Positions 8,683 to 17,646 of a DNA stretch of 42,753 bases are shown in pieces. The DNA is from Asaccharospora irregularis DSM 2635 (GTDB taxonomy: Bacteria; Bacillota; Clostridia; Peptostreptococcales; Peptostreptococcaceae), in the NCBI RefSeq assembly GCF_900129815.1, contig NZ_FQWX01000017.1, positions 1 through 42,753 of the forward strand, read 5' to 3'. The notes under the pieces were generated by a model. The model did no database searches, had not been told where the DNA came from, and saw only the letters and a program-made list of their open reading frames with translations. Numbering within the stretch: the first letter of the stretch is position 1; each line of letters opens with the position of its first letter. The position numbers and the translations under genes are program-made.

Positions 8683-9575
8683 TACTTGTCACCTCCGCAT
8701 CCACAATTACCATGATGGTGTGTATCCCCATCTTCAAGTTTTAATAGCAATTTTCCCTCTTGTGTTTTATACATAGCCTGTCTTCTCATAGCCTCATCAA
8801 AATTTACTAAATGACCATCAAATTCCGGTCCATCTACACATGCAAATTTGACTTCATCTCCTACTGTAACTCTACACGCTCCACACATTCCAGTTCCATC
8901 AACCATTATCGTATTTAAACTTACTGTTGTAGGTATGTTTAATTCTTTAGTTAACATACTCATAAATTTCATCATTATCATAGGTCCAATTACAACCGCA
9001 TGATCATATTTTTTACCTTGATTTTCTACTAAGTCTTTTAATATATCTGTAACTCTTCCATTGAATCCATATGAGCCATCATCTGTTCCTACATATAAAT
9101 TTTTAGCAACACTTTTTAATTCATCTTCTAATATTATTAGTTCTTTGTTTCTAGCTCCAACTATTACATCCACATCTAATCCATGTTCTTTAAACCATTT
9201 TACTTGTGGATATACAGGTGCAGCCCCCACACCACCTGCAATAAAAACTATATTTTTATTTTTCAGTTCTTCAATGTCTTCATGTATAAACTCACTTGCT
9301 TGACCTAATGGCCCTACAAAGTCCATAATGAAATCGTTTTCTTCGAACATAGCTAACTTTTTAGTTGAGCATCCAACAGTTTGGAATACAATAGTAACTG
9401 TTCCTCTTTCCTTATCATAGTCTGCCACTGTTAAAGGAACTCTTTCCCCTTTTTCATCATTCTTAACTATAACAAATTGACCTGGATTAGAAGCCTTAGC
9501 AACCCTAGGCGCTTCTATTTCCATTAAGTATATACTATCTGTTAACTGTCTTTTAGTAACTATTCTGTTGCTCAT
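8682..9575 (-). CDS. nfnA: NfnA: FNR-like FAD/[2Fe-2S] subunit (NAD(H) binding) of NADH-dependent ferredoxin:NADP+ oxidoreductase
   Basis: A 297-residue ferredoxin-reductase fold like PyrK and the sulfide dehydrogenase small subunit. The FAD-binding barrel covers about residues 1-95 and the NAD-binding domain follows, with FIAGGVGAAPVYPQVKW. A [2Fe-2S] site in the C-terminal third has four cysteines in DGTGMCGACRVTVGDEVKFACVDG counting the GCSTKK region separately. The tail HHHGNCGCGGDK is rich in His and Cys and goes beyond the conserved fold. It is first gene of a two-gene operon; a triple 19-bp repeat lies 76 bp upstream. Related proteins accompany dihydroorotate dehydrogenase, but here the partner is NfnB. 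Confidence 0.86.
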   Translation of the reverse strand: MSNRIVTKRQLTDSIYLMEIEAPRVAKASNPGQFVIVKNDEKGERVPLTVADYDKERGTVTIVFQTVGCSTKKLAMFEENDFIMDFVGPLGQASEFIHEDIEELKNKNIVFIAGGVGAAPVYPQVKWFKEHGLDVDVIVGARNKELIILEDELKSVAKNLYVGTDDGSYGFNGRVTDILKDLVENQGKKYDHAVVIGPMIMMKFMSMLTKELNIPTTVSLNTIMVDGTGMCGACRVTVGDEVKFACVDGPEFDGHLVNFDEAMRRQAMYKTQEGKLLLKLEDGDTHHHGNCGCGGDK

Positions 9576-9650
9576 ATTTTATTCTCCCCCATTCGCCGAA
9601 TTTAAGATATGATTCTGACAAGTAGATTTCGATAGATTTATATATCTACC

Positions 9651-9707
9651 ATTAATAAAACTATACACTATTAATAAAACTATACACTATTAATAAAACT
9701 ATACACT
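9651..9707 (-). repeat. Three perfect tandem copies of a 19-bp unit upstream of nfnA
   Basis: The unit ATTAATAAAACTATACACT occurs three times head to tail without mismatch (9651-9669, 9670-9688, 9689-9707), and a fourth copy begins with ATT. On the minus strand each unit contains the -10-like hexamer TATAGT. Confidence 0.9.
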
Positions 9708-9859
9708 ATTGATACTTACTGAATATCTTAAATATTACAGTACTTTTTGCATACGTGAAATTAATCACACTTATAATATACCATTTTTAAGTATATTACC
9801 CAATAAAAATCATGATAATATTTTATTTTTTTTAGTTGTGAAGTTTTAAAATTAAAAAT

Positions 9860-9888
9860 AGGTGGGAGATTTTTATTTTCTCCCACCT
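9860..9888 (-). terminator. Intrinsic terminator of reverse rubrerythrin 1
   Basis: The perfect 10-bp stem AGGTGGGAGA/TCTCCCACCT is followed on the minus strand by TATTTTTAATTTT. Confidence 0.93.
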
Positions 9889-9903
9889 AGCATATTTTAT
9901 ATA

Positions 9904-10455
9904 TTAAGCTTGTTTTCCAAAGTGTCTTTCTAATAATCCTAAGAATGCTTTACCATGTCTAGCTTCATCTTTACACATTTCATGAACTGTATCATGTATA
10001 GCATCAAGTCCTAATTCTTTAGCTTTTTTAGCTAATTTTAATTTTCCATCAGTTGCTCCATATTCTGCTTCTACTCTAACTGTTAAGTTTTCTTTAGTAT
10101 CAGCTACAACAACTTCTCCTAATAACTCTGCAAATTTTGCAGCATGTTCTGCTTCTTCAAAAGCTATTCTCTTATACGCTTCAGCTACTTCTGGGTAACC
10201 TTCTCTGTCTGCTTGTCTACTCATTGCTAAGTACATTCCTACTTCTGTACATTCTCCAGTGAAGTTTGCTCTTAATCCTTCTATTATTTCTTCATCTACT
10301 CCCTTTGCTACACCTATTCTATGTTCATCAGCCCAAACCATTTCGCCACTCATTTCTTCGAATTTTTCAGGCCCTACTTTACAAACAGGACATTTTTCTG
10401 GTGCACTTTCTCCTTCATGTATATATCCACATACTGTACAAACAAATTTTTTCAT
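9904..10455 (-). CDS. Reverse rubrerythrin 1
   Basis: A 183-residue diiron protein that reduces hydrogen peroxide, and probably oxygen, in the anaerobe's cytoplasm. The domain order is reversed from classical rubrerythrin: the rubredoxin-like centre comes first (Cys6, Cys9, Cys22, Cys25), then the ferritin-like bundle with [20 protein letters not shown] and [10 protein letters not shown] supplying the iron ligands. The ATG at 10455 is chosen because AGGAGGAG lies eight bases upstream; a start ten residues earlier has no RBS. A near twin at 17647 differs at about ten of 181 aligned positions. A sigma-B-like promoter precedes it. Electrons come from NAD(P)H by way of rubredoxin-type carriers in known relatives. 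Confidence 0.93.
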   Translation of the reverse strand: MKKFVCTVCGYIHEGESAPEKCPVCKVGPEKFEEMSGEMVWADEHRIGVAKGVDEEIIEGLRANFTGECTEVGMYLAMSRQADREGYPEVAEAYKRIAFEEAEHAAKFAELLGEVVVADTKENLTVRVEAEYGATDGKLKLAKKAKELGLDAIHDTVHEMCKDEARHGKAFLGLLERHFGKQA

Positions 10456-10523
10456 AATATTACTCCTCCTAAATTTATATATCATTTTTATAATTTATTT
10501 TGTTTTTCTTTGTTACTAAATAT

Positions 10524-10548
10524 ATACCCGCTATCTTTTCCTCTAAAC
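10524..10548 (-). promoter_or_regulatory. Sigma-B-like promoter of reverse rubrerythrin 1
   Basis: On the minus strand GTTTAG (10543-10548), 13 bp, then GGGTAT (10524-10529). This matches the Firmicute general-stress consensus GTTTAA-N12-15-GGGWAW. The same layout stands before the second rubrerythrin. Confidence 0.78.
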
Positions 10549-10564
10549 AAAATATTTTTTATAA

Positions 10565-10632
10565 CGGATAAGAAATTATATTCATTTTTAAACTGTTAAT
10601 AATGATAATTTCCGTATATGCATTTCAAAAAA
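10565..10632 (+). repeat. Diverged relative of the dispersed element, upstream of the sulfurtransferase
   Basis: The plus strand holds GAAATTATATTCATTT, then AATGATAATTTCC, then ATATGCATTTCAAAAAAATT. These blocks match pieces of the copies at 22963 and 27399, though the order and spacing differ. Confidence 0.45.
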
Positions 10633-10693
10633 ATTAGTGATATACTATTATTAGTACAACTATCTAAATAGAATATATAATGGGGGAGATTTT

Positions 10694-11545
10694 ATGAAAA
10701 ATACCATTTCTGCTAAAGAGCTGCTTTTAAAATTAGATAACGAAGACAACTTGGTTATTATAGACTGCAGGTTTGACCTTATTGATAGAGATTATGGCAT
10801 TAAAGCTTATAAAAAGGGTCATATAAAGGGAAGCTTTCTTTTGGATATAGATAAAGATTTATCATCTTCAGTTCAAAAACATGGAGGCAAAAATCCACTT
10901 CAAGACCCTAGTATCCTAAAGGAAAAATTAGAAAAAATGGGAATTGATAATAATACTATTGTTGTAATTTATGATGACGGTGATTTAAATGGTGCTTGTA
11001 GGCTGTTTTTTCAAATAAAACACCTAGGAATAGATAATGTAGTAGTATTGGATGGGGGCATAGCATCCTTTACTCATCATGGCGGTACTCTTGAAGAAAA
11101 AATCAACATCCCAAACTCTACGTCAAAAAAAATAAACATGAAAATCAATAACAATTTAATAGCGTCTATGGACTATGTAAAATCTAAGCTTTATAATCCC
11201 GATACTATAATAATAGATTGCCGTGAAAATAGAAGATACCAAGGTATAATTGAACCTGCCTACTCAAAAGCTGGTCATATACCTAGTGCTAAAAACTATT
11301 ATTTCAAGGATTTATTAAAAGACAACTTTAAAGACGGTTCATTTAAAGATATATCCTTTCTCCGCTCTTTTTTCTTGGAATTAGAAAATTATAAAGAGGT
11401 AATTTTATATTGTGGTTCTGGTGTTTCCGCCTGTGTTAATAGTCTTGTTTTAAGAGAGTTAGGAATTGAGCATAAAGTTTATATAGGAAGCTTTAGTGAT
11501 TGGATAAGTTATGACTCTAATAGCATAAAAACGGGAGAAGAATAA
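10694..11545 (+). CDS. Thiosulfate/3-mercaptopyruvate-type sulfurtransferase (two rhodanese domains)
   Basis: A 283-residue cytoplasmic enzyme with an inactive N-terminal rhodanese domain (about 5-130) and an active C-terminal one (about 150-275). The catalytic loop is CGSGVSAC, whose first Cys takes up the sulfane sulfur; the CGSGVT/SAC form is typical of 3-mercaptopyruvate sulfurtransferases, while classical rhodaneses have CRKGVT. ENRRYQG and GHIPSAKNYYF are further family marks. GGGGGAG precedes the ATG. It is monocistronic and diverges from the rubrerythrin; a shared link to thiol or iron-sulfur repair is possible but inferred. Confidence 0.9.
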   Translation: MKNTISAKELLLKLDNEDNLVIIDCRFDLIDRDYGIKAYKKGHIKGSFLLDIDKDLSSSVQKHGGKNPLQDPSILKEKLEKMGIDNNTIVVIYDDGDLNGACRLFFQIKHLGIDNVVVLDGGIASFTHHGGTLEEKINIPNSTSKKINMKINNNLIASMDYVKSKLYNPDTIIIDCRENRRYQGIIEPAYSKAGHIPSAKNYYFKDLLKDNFKDGSFKDISFLRSFFLELENYKEVILYCGSGVSACVNSLVLRELGIEHKVYIGSFSDWISYDSNSIKTGEE

Positions 11546-11599
11546 AAAATATAGTAGGTGTTTTGAATTCTTAAATTTGAAACACCTACTATATTTTTT
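11544..11599. terminator. Bidirectional terminator between the sulfurtransferase and VanW genes
   Basis: About 20 bp of near-perfect inverted repeat pairs AAAAAATATAGTAGGTGTTT with its complement. The repeat overlaps both stop codons, so two convergent genes share one compact terminator with A and T tracts on either side. Confidence 0.93.
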
Positions 11600-12839
11600 A
11601 ATGCTTAGTTTTATATTTACTCGTAGAAACTAACTCTTCTCTTATTTTGTTGTTTTCCTCATCTAAATATATTCTATAAGTCTTTACTACTAAATTATCA
11701 TTTTTGTACTGTTCTTCTGTTTTTATAAATACTCTCTCTTTGTCCTGACTACTACCATATATCATAGATGTTATTGCTCCGTTGCTGACTATATTTTTTA
11801 TATATATAGGATGTGAATATGGATTTTTAAACTTTAAGTCAGTATAACCATATGATACAGCTGCATCCTTTCCTCTAGGTGCATATCTGGATGGAAATGT
11901 ATGGTTGTGGACCTCTTCTATTGGGAGAGCCGCTAATAGTGCAGCGTTATATATAGTGGTAGATACTTGGCATACACCTCCACCCTCTCCGTTTACATAC
12001 TTTCCTCCGACAATTACTTTTGCTGGTTTATATCCATTGCTCGACGTTCTAGATCCTGTACTTTTGTTGTATGAAAATATCTCCTGTGGCATTATAATCT
12101 TGTCGCTACTACTTTTTCCAGCTATATGGATGTTATTTCCTCTAGCATTATTTTCATTAAAACTTGTACTATATTTGCCTAGTATAGAGTCTATCGACTC
12201 TACATCTTTTGTAGTTATTTTAGGCTTAACAACTTTTACAGGAGCATCTAATGCTTTTTTGCTTATACTTTTTTTTCGTATCATTTTATAAATTTCTTCT
12301 TTTAACTTTACTACATCGACCTCTAAGCCGTCTTTAGAAGGTATTCTTTTAAACTCTCCAGAATCATTTATCTTTATGTTGGCTTCTTCTACGTCAATGT
12401 TTATGGTTCTAGAAATTTTTTCTAAGTATTTTGTTAGTTTTAATTCATCGTATGTAGCCCTTAAGTATATTTTTTGAGGCTGATTAAAGGATAAATCAAT
12501 ATACCTCTTAATATTTTCTAACTTATTATCAGTTCTAGTATACTTGTAGGCCTGCATTAAGGATTCTTCTATATTGTAGTCAAGATTTATATCACTCGGA
12601 TTTATAGTCCATTTATTGTCATTATACTTTATTAGTATTGGACCTATCTTGTATTTATCATTTAGTTTTTTTCTAGCCTCATCCAACCCCATGGAACCTA
12701 CATATACGTCTTGTATATATATGTTTCTAGATATTTTACCTTTTTCACTACTATATCCAAATCCAGTTGACAGTGTTAATACTATAAATAGACATAATAA
12801 ACACATAAATTTATTAATTGTTCCTTTAGATTTCAACAT
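11598..12839 (-). CDS. VanW family protein with PG_binding_4 domain
   Basis: A 413-residue exported protein: signal helix at about 10-28, a PG_binding_4-type region near 45-190 (GSMGLDEARKKLNDKY, then DINLDYNIEESLMQAY), then the VanW domain at about 225-360 and a G5-like tail. VanW marks include FSYNKSTGSR, GGGVCQVSTTIYNAALLA, HTFPSRYAPRGKDAAVSYGY and NPYSHPIYI. The family is common in clostridial walls and in vanB clusters, but its reaction is unknown; no other van gene is near, so it is no evidence of glycopeptide resistance. AGGAGT precedes ATG. Confidence 0.88.
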   Translation of the reverse strand: MLKSKGTINKFMCLLCLFIVLTLSTGFGYSSEKGKISRNIYIQDVYVGSMGLDEARKKLNDKYKIGPILIKYNDNKWTINPSDINLDYNIEESLMQAYKYTRTDNKLENIKRYIDLSFNQPQKIYLRATYDELKLTKYLEKISRTINIDVEEANIKINDSGEFKRIPSKDGLEVDVVKLKEEIYKMIRKKSISKKALDAPVKVVKPKITTKDVESIDSILGKYSTSFNENNARGNNIHIAGKSSSDKIIMPQEIFSYNKSTGSRTSSNGYKPAKVIVGGKYVNGEGGGVCQVSTTIYNAALLAALPIEEVHNHTFPSRYAPRGKDAAVSYGYTDLKFKNPYSHPIYIKNIVSNGAITSMIYGSSQDKERVFIKTEEQYKNDNLVVKTYRIYLDEENNKIREELVSTSKYKTKH

Positions 12840-13047
12840 ACACTACTCCTTATTATAAATTGTACATATTTATCTTTACCATTTTTTTTAAAATCATGAG
12901 ATAATTTAAAAGCCTTATTCTACAAAATATACTATTCTTCCAAATAATTATTTCAATTTGGTTACAATTTAAACTTATTCTACCTTTTTTCCCTAATTAC
13001 ATTTAAAATTATTTTTATATCGTATTATTTATGTTAGGAGGAAAAAT

Positions 13048-14076
13048 ATGCTATTTTTCAAAAATAAAAAACTTGTGATTATAACTGCTATATCTATAGT
13101 GGCTTGTATAGCAATAGGTATGTTCGCATATGGCAAGCTAAAAAACAACGATGATTTAAACAGTGGTGTAGAAGAAGGGGTAGAAACTTACACTATTCCA
13201 GAGGGTGAGAAGATTTTTATAAATGGAGTAATAGTCCCAAAAGAATCTAAGGACTTTTATCCACCTGAAGGAGATGAAATAAGTAGTATTTCAGTAAAAA
13301 ATGGACAGTCTGTAAAAAAAGGAGACTTACTTTTTACAAGTAAAAATAACTCTGCGGCATCTGAGTTGTCTTCGCTAAACTCTCAACTGAGTGACATTAA
13401 GAACCAAAGAAACTTATCTAGTTCAGTTGAGGAAAAAACTTCTTTGGATATCGAAATAAAAAAGCTAAATTCTCAGATATCTACTGTAAGTAAAAAAGTT
13501 TCAAACAGTACTTATGCTCCTTTTTCAGGGACTGTTTTTCTAAATGAAGATAATCAAAATTCTGAACAACCATCTGCCTTTATATCACTTCAGGGAGAAG
13601 AGTTTTATATGAAGGGAAAAGCAAGTGAACAAGACTTAGCTAAGATGAATATCGACCAAACAGTAGATGTTATGATATTTTCAAACAGCAAAAAACTAAC
13701 AGGAAGAATAAGCTATATTTCAAAAAGACCTTCTTCTGATGCTGCTAGTTCAGACCAACAGTCTTCATTATCTTACTATGACATAAATATAGCCTTTGAC
13801 TCTCAGGAAGATTTAGTCAACGGTTTTCATGTCCAAGCATCATTTAAAGTTTCAGATTCAAGCTTTAAAATTCCATCATCTTGTATACTTAAAGATGGCA
13901 AGAAATCATATGTTTTTAAGGACTTAGATGGAACACTAAAAAAACAAATTGTCGATGTTGCAAGCAAAAATGATGAATTCGCTATAATAAGATCTGGACT
14001 TAAAGAAAATGATAATATAATAAAATTCCCTACTGAAGATATGAAAGAAGGAGATCCTGTTGGCTACTCCGAGTAA
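13048..14076 (+). CDS. Membrane-fusion/adaptor subunit of MacAB/YknXYZ-like exporter
   Basis: A 342-residue HlyD/MacA-type adaptor. A single N-terminal anchor helix (about 10-27) is followed by the first lipoyl half (ISVKNGQSVKKGDLLF, near 88-104), a short coiled hairpin (LSSLNSQLSDIKNQ... LDIEIKKLNSQIS, about 110-150), the second lipoyl half (STYAPFSGTVFL) and a beta barrel domain. In Gram-positive bacteria such subunits support MacB-like permeases without TolC. It heads a three-gene operon with the ATPase and permease; AGGAGG lies seven bases before ATG. Confidence 0.88.
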   Translation: MLFFKNKKLVIITAISIVACIAIGMFAYGKLKNNDDLNSGVEEGVETYTIPEGEKIFINGVIVPKESKDFYPPEGDEISSISVKNGQSVKKGDLLFTSKNNSAASELSSLNSQLSDIKNQRNLSSSVEEKTSLDIEIKKLNSQISTVSKKVSNSTYAPFSGTVFLNEDNQNSEQPSAFISLQGEEFYMKGKASEQDLAKMNIDQTVDVMIFSNSKKLTGRISYISKRPSSDAASSDQQSSLSYYDINIAFDSQEDLVNGFHVQASFKVSDSSFKIPSSCILKDGKKSYVFKDLDGTLKKQIVDVASKNDEFAIIRSGLKENDNIIKFPTEDMKEGDPVGYSE

Positions 14077-14103
14077 TACAGTAGCAAATAGGATATAAGT
14101 ATT

Positions 14104-14784
14104 TTGAGTTCAATAATAAAACTAGAGGGTCTTGAGAAGTATTATAAAGTAGGGAAAAATAAATTATGCGTCTTGAAATCAATTAATCTAGATATAGAAT
14201 CAGGCGAGTTTGTTATGATAATGGGTAAATCCGGGAGCGGTAAAACTACATTATTAAACATATTAAGTTTTCTTGATAATTTTGATAATGGTAAGTATTT
14301 ATTCGATAACAACGACGTAACAAATTTAACTGAAAATCAACGTTCGGTTTTTAGAAACAAGAATATCGGATTTGTTTTTCAGCAATTTAATCTAATAAAC
14401 ACATTGAGTATTTATAAAAATGTAGAATTACCTCTTACATATAGTAATTCTTCAAAAAATATAGATAAAGAACAAATTATAAATGATAAACTAAGTGCAG
14501 TAGGTCTTTTGGATAAATCAAGTTATTTTCCAGTACAACTATCCGGTGGCCAGCAACAGCGTGTGGCTATAGCCCGATCTTTGGTGAACAATCCACAGAT
14601 AATATTTGCAGATGAACCTACAGGAGCACTAGATAGTGAAACAGGAATTGAAATTATGAATATTTTGAAAAAACTTAATAGCCAAGGAAAAACTATAATT
14701 ATGGTTACACATGATCAAGATTTAATTAAGTATGCAACTAAAGTTATAAGATTAAAAGATGGCGTACTTAGTATGGAGGTGTAA
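14104..14784 (+). CDS. ABC transporter ATP-binding protein (MacB/LolD type)
   Basis: The 226-residue ATPase of the export operon. Walker A is GKSGSGKTT (about 41-49), Q-loop QQFN, signature [14 protein letters not shown], Walker [13 protein letters not shown] and the switch histidine is in [12 protein letters not shown] and the QQFNL motif are typical of the LolD/MacB group. The start is TTG at 14104; the RBS (AGGAT, about eleven bases upstream) is weak compared with its neighbours, which may lower its translation. Another start is not evident. The permease gene begins two bases after its stop. Confidence 0.9.
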   Translation: MSSIIKLEGLEKYYKVGKNKLCVLKSINLDIESGEFVMIMGKSGSGKTTLLNILSFLDNFDNGKYLFDNNDVTNLTENQRSVFRNKNIGFVFQQFNLINTLSIYKNVELPLTYSNSSKNIDKEQIINDKLSAVGLLDKSSYFPVQLSGGQQQRVAIARSLVNNPQIIFADEPTGALDSETGIEIMNILKKLNSQGKTIIMVTHDQDLIKYATKVIRLKDGVLSMEV

Positions 14785-14786
14785 TT

Positions 14787-16043
14787 ATGGGTTTAATAAA
14801 AAGTATTCTAGCGAATTTTAAAGGTCATAAACTCCGTACTATCGCTACATTGCTTTGGATTATAATAGGAATAACATCAGTCGTAATAGTAAACTCCATA
14901 GGAAATGGATTTGAAAAAGAAATTTCTAAGTCATTTGACAAAATAAATACTAGAAAAACCAATATTTACTTTTATTCAGATGATTATAGTGGTAGTGGTA
15001 ACGGTGGAGACTCTATGAGTATTTTCTTCAAACCATTTACAAATCAGGATATCGAAACTCTTTCCTTTATTGAAGGAGTAGAAAAAATAGCCCCTGCTAA
15101 TCAAGACTTTAATAGTATGGGATCTGTGAATTCATCTGAGATTTTCTTTGACAAAAAAAGTGCACCTATAGATTATTGCCCTTTTAAAAACAAAGATTTA
15201 GTAAAAGGGTGTGATGTCAATTTTGGTAGAGGATTTTCCCCAGACGACGAAGATAGAAAAGTAATAATACTTACAACTGACACTGCAACCCAACTTTTTG
15301 ACAATCCTGAGAAAGCAATTGGAAATGGTGTCAGTTTAGACAATATAGTATATGAAATAATAGGTGTTGCAGATCTTCCAATGCCTGGCAATGATAATGA
15401 AGAAAACACACAAATGTATGAAGATCCAGGATTTTTTGTTTCATTTATTCCTGAAAAAGCATTTAATTCTTCTAGCATTCAAGATATGTATTCAACTGAA
15501 ATATCTGGTTTAAGTTTAACAGTAGCCAAGGGATATGAAGTCTCTGATGTATCTACTAATATAGTAAATAAATTAACTGAATTGCATCCTGGTATAGCCG
15601 GTTATTATGAAGCTGAAAATCAATCTGATTCTATAGCTGAAATAGAGTCAGCTAAATCCAATATTAGCAACTTTGTAATGGCTATAACAGTTATTTCTAT
15701 GTTCGTAGGAGGTATTGGAGTTATGAACATAATGTATATATCTGTTATGGAAAGAAAAAGAGAAATCGGTATAAGAAGGGCTGTAGGTGCCAAACCTAAA
15801 AACATACTTATGCAATTTCTATCAGAGGCTATATTTATAACTACCTGTGGAGGAATACTCGGTATTGTGGTAGGTATAATTGCAACTAATTATATATCTA
15901 CTCGCCTTCCATTTGAGGCAGTATTTAGTTTTAAAAGCCTAATATACGCCCTTGTGACGACTATACTAACAGGAGTAATATTTGGTATGATACCTGCCAT
16001 TAAAGCTTCTAAAGTACATCCTATTGAGGCTATCTACGGTTAA
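14787..16043 (+). CDS. MacB-like FtsX-domain ABC permease
   Basis: A 418-residue permease with one helix at the N-terminus (about 20-40), a large extracellular MacB_PCD domain (about 40-285) and three C-terminal helices with FtsX signatures GVMNIMYISVMERKREIGIRR and AVGAKPKNILMQFLSEA. Together with the adaptor and ATPase it makes a YknXYZ-like system that exports peptides, drugs or envelope components. The substrate is not known. No two-component regulator lies next to the operon. GGAGGTG sits seven bases before ATG. Confidence 0.9.
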   Translation: MGLIKSILANFKGHKLRTIATLLWIIIGITSVVIVNSIGNGFEKEISKSFDKINTRKTNIYFYSDDYSGSGNGGDSMSIFFKPFTNQDIETLSFIEGVEKIAPANQDFNSMGSVNSSEIFFDKKSAPIDYCPFKNKDLVKGCDVNFGRGFSPDDEDRKVIILTTDTATQLFDNPEKAIGNGVSLDNIVYEIIGVADLPMPGNDNEENTQMYEDPGFFVSFIPEKAFNSSSIQDMYSTEISGLSLTVAKGYEVSDVSTNIVNKLTELHPGIAGYYEAENQSDSIAEIESAKSNISNFVMAITVISMFVGGIGVMNIMYISVMERKREIGIRRAVGAKPKNILMQFLSEAIFITTCGGILGIVVGIIATNYISTRLPFEAVFSFKSLIYALVTTILTGVIFGMIPAIKASKVHPIEAIYG

Positions 16044-16070
16044 TATTCTATTAAATTAGTCAATTAAAAA

Positions 16071-16108
16071 AAATCCTAGTAAAAAAATTTTACTGGGATT
16101 TTTTTTAT
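16071..16108 (+). terminator. Terminator of the exporter operon
   Basis: AATCCTAGTAAAA pairs with TTTTACTGGGATT, followed by a run of eight T. It is flanked by an A-run and could also work for pyrC on the minus strand. Confidence 0.92.
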
Positions 16109-16170
16109 TCTAATAAATTATCTACTTTAAGTAACTCATAATCTAAAATTATATATAAATCTATATAAGA

Positions 16171-17442
16171 TTAGTTTTCATCTTTATATACTACTTTTCC
16201 ATTACAAATAGTATATTTTACTTTTCCATGTAAAGTTTCTCCTATAAACGGAGAATTCGTGGCCTTTGAAGCAAAATCTTTAACTACCCACTCTTCATCC
16301 ATATTAAATATAACCAAATCAGCCAATGAACCCTCTTGTATATTTCCACTATCTAGGTTATATAACTCTGCTGGTTTTATAGTCATTTTTTCTAGAAGCT
16401 TCATAATACTTATATGGCCTTTTTTAACCAAGTTAGTAATTCCAAGGGCTAGAGATGTCTCAAGTCCTATAATTCCACTTGGCGCATTTACAAATTCCCT
16501 ATCTTTCTCATCCTGACTATGTGGTGCATGATCTGTAGCTATTATTTCGATAGTATCATCTTTAAGCGCCTCTATAATCTTATTTCTATCTTCTTCTGTC
16601 CTAAGTGGAGGATTCATCTTAGCATTTGTTCCAAACTTAAGTACGTCTTTTTCTGTTAATGAAAAATGGTGAGGTGAAGCTTCTGCATAAATGTTTGCAC
16701 CTAAAGATTTTGCTAGCCTAACCATATCTATAGCTACTTTAGAACTTATATGTTGTATATTTATCTTAGCCCCAGTCTTAAGTGCTAACATACAGTCCCT
16801 TGCAACCATAACATCTTCAGCTACACTTATAGCACCTTCTATTCCTAGTTTCTTAGAAACCTCACCCTCATTTATACCTGGGTTTTCAACTAAATTTGGA
16901 TCCTCCTCATGAAAACTAAGCACTACATCCAGTTCTTTTGCTATAACCATAGCATCCATAATCAATTTACTATTCATTATAGGTAAACCATCATCAGTAA
17001 ATCCAAGTACACCTGCTTCTTTAAGTTTTTTCATATCCACTAACTCTTTTCCATTAAACCCTTTGGTTATGGCCGCTGCTTGTAATACATTTATATCAGC
17101 TAACTTTGATTTCTCTTTTATGTAGTTTAAAGTTTCTTCATTGTCCACTATAGGGTTTGTGTTTGCCATGCATACAACAGTTGTAAACCCTCCTTTTTGT
17201 GCTGAGTTTGCCCCTGTTAATATATCTTCTTTATATGTAAAGCCTGGATCTCTAAAATGTACATGTACATCTATTAAACCTGGTGATATTACAAGCCCTC
17301 TAGCGTCTATTATATACTCATATTCATCCGTTTGTTCAAAATTTCCTATTTTATATATTTTGTCCTCTTTTATAACTATGTCTACAACTTCATCTCTTTT
17401 AGTTTTAGGATTTATCAATCTTCCTTGTTTAATCAAAATCAT
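16171..17442 (-). CDS. pyrC: Dihydroorotase (class I)
   Basis: A 423-residue amidohydrolase that cyclises carbamoyl aspartate to dihydroorotate in pyrimidine synthesis. Metal ligands are His60 and His62 in DVHVHFRDPG, histidines in SFHEEDP and NIQHISS, and Asp in ATDHAPHSQDEK. MNPPLRTEEDR is also a dihydroorotase signature, which separates it from hydantoinases and allantoinase. The length fits the class I enzymes of Firmicutes. No other pyr gene is in the window, so it is isolated from the pathway. The RBS (AAAGGA, about twelve bases upstream) is weak. Confidence 0.92.
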   Translation of the reverse strand: MILIKQGRLINPKTKRDEVVDIVIKEDKIYKIGNFEQTDEYEYIIDARGLVISPGLIDVHVHFRDPGFTYKEDILTGANSAQKGGFTTVVCMANTNPIVDNEETLNYIKEKSKLADINVLQAAAITKGFNGKELVDMKKLKEAGVLGFTDDGLPIMNSKLIMDAMVIAKELDVVLSFHEEDPNLVENPGINEGEVSKKLGIEGAISVAEDVMVARDCMLALKTGAKINIQHISSKVAIDMVRLAKSLGANIYAEASPHHFSLTEKDVLKFGTNAKMNPPLRTEEDRNKIIEALKDDTIEIIATDHAPHSQDEKDREFVNAPSGIIGLETSLALGITNLVKKGHISIMKLLEKMTIKPAELYNLDSGNIQEGSLADLVIFNMDEEWVVKDFASKATNSPFIGETLHGKVKYTICNGKVVYKDEN

Positions 17443-17560
17443 AACTTAAAATAATCCTTTCCATTTTTTATAAATAGAGTTATAAAATTTCTCCCTATCA
17501 ATTATTTATTTTAGCATATTATAAACTATAAGGTCTTATAGAATTCTATTTATCTAAATA

Positions 17561-17587
17561 AAAAAATTTTCTATGCATTATAAAAAG
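17561..17587 (-). repeat. Dispersed terminator-tail element, copy 2 (short form)
   Basis: The minus strand reads TTTTTATAATGCATAGAAAA and then TTTTTTTATTT. This looks like the two ends of the longer copies joined with the middle missing. Confidence 0.55.
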
Positions 17588-17620
17588 TCAGCCCATGATA
17601 AATTTAATCACAGACTGACT
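17586..17620 (-). terminator. Terminator of reverse rubrerythrin 2
   Basis: AGTCAG/CTGACT outer stem with an inner TGAT/ATCA pair, followed on the minus strand by TTTTTATAA, 27 bp after the stop. Confidence 0.8.
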
Positions 17621-17646
17621 TTCTATTTATTTAAATACTATTCATA

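Larger units (their letters stand above)
9576..9903. other. Intergenic region upstream of nfnA
   Basis: It holds the 19-bp tandem repeat (9651-9707), the rubrerythrin 1 terminator (9860-9888), an inverted repeat GTAGAT/ATCTAC around 9621-9648, and the 11-bp palindrome ATTCGCCGAAT near 9591. No ORF is supported. The nfnA promoter is probably within or just upstream of the repeats, each of which carries TATAGT on the minus strand. Confidence 0.55.

Noticed and set aside
9651-9707. Short CRISPR array
   Set aside because: The repeats are directly adjacent with no spacers, and no cas gene is present.
10456-10485. Upstream start of rubrerythrin 1 with ten extra residues
   Set aside because: The AGGAGGAG sits within that extension, and the paralogue starts at MKKFVCT.
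10259-10599. Overlapping plus-strand ORFs opposite rubrerythrin 1
   Set aside because: They are antisense shadows that end in low-complexity DNA; the rubrerythrin reading is certain.
11598-12839. Vancomycin resistance
   Set aside because: VanW proteins are common in clostridia; no vanHBX or sensor genes are seen.
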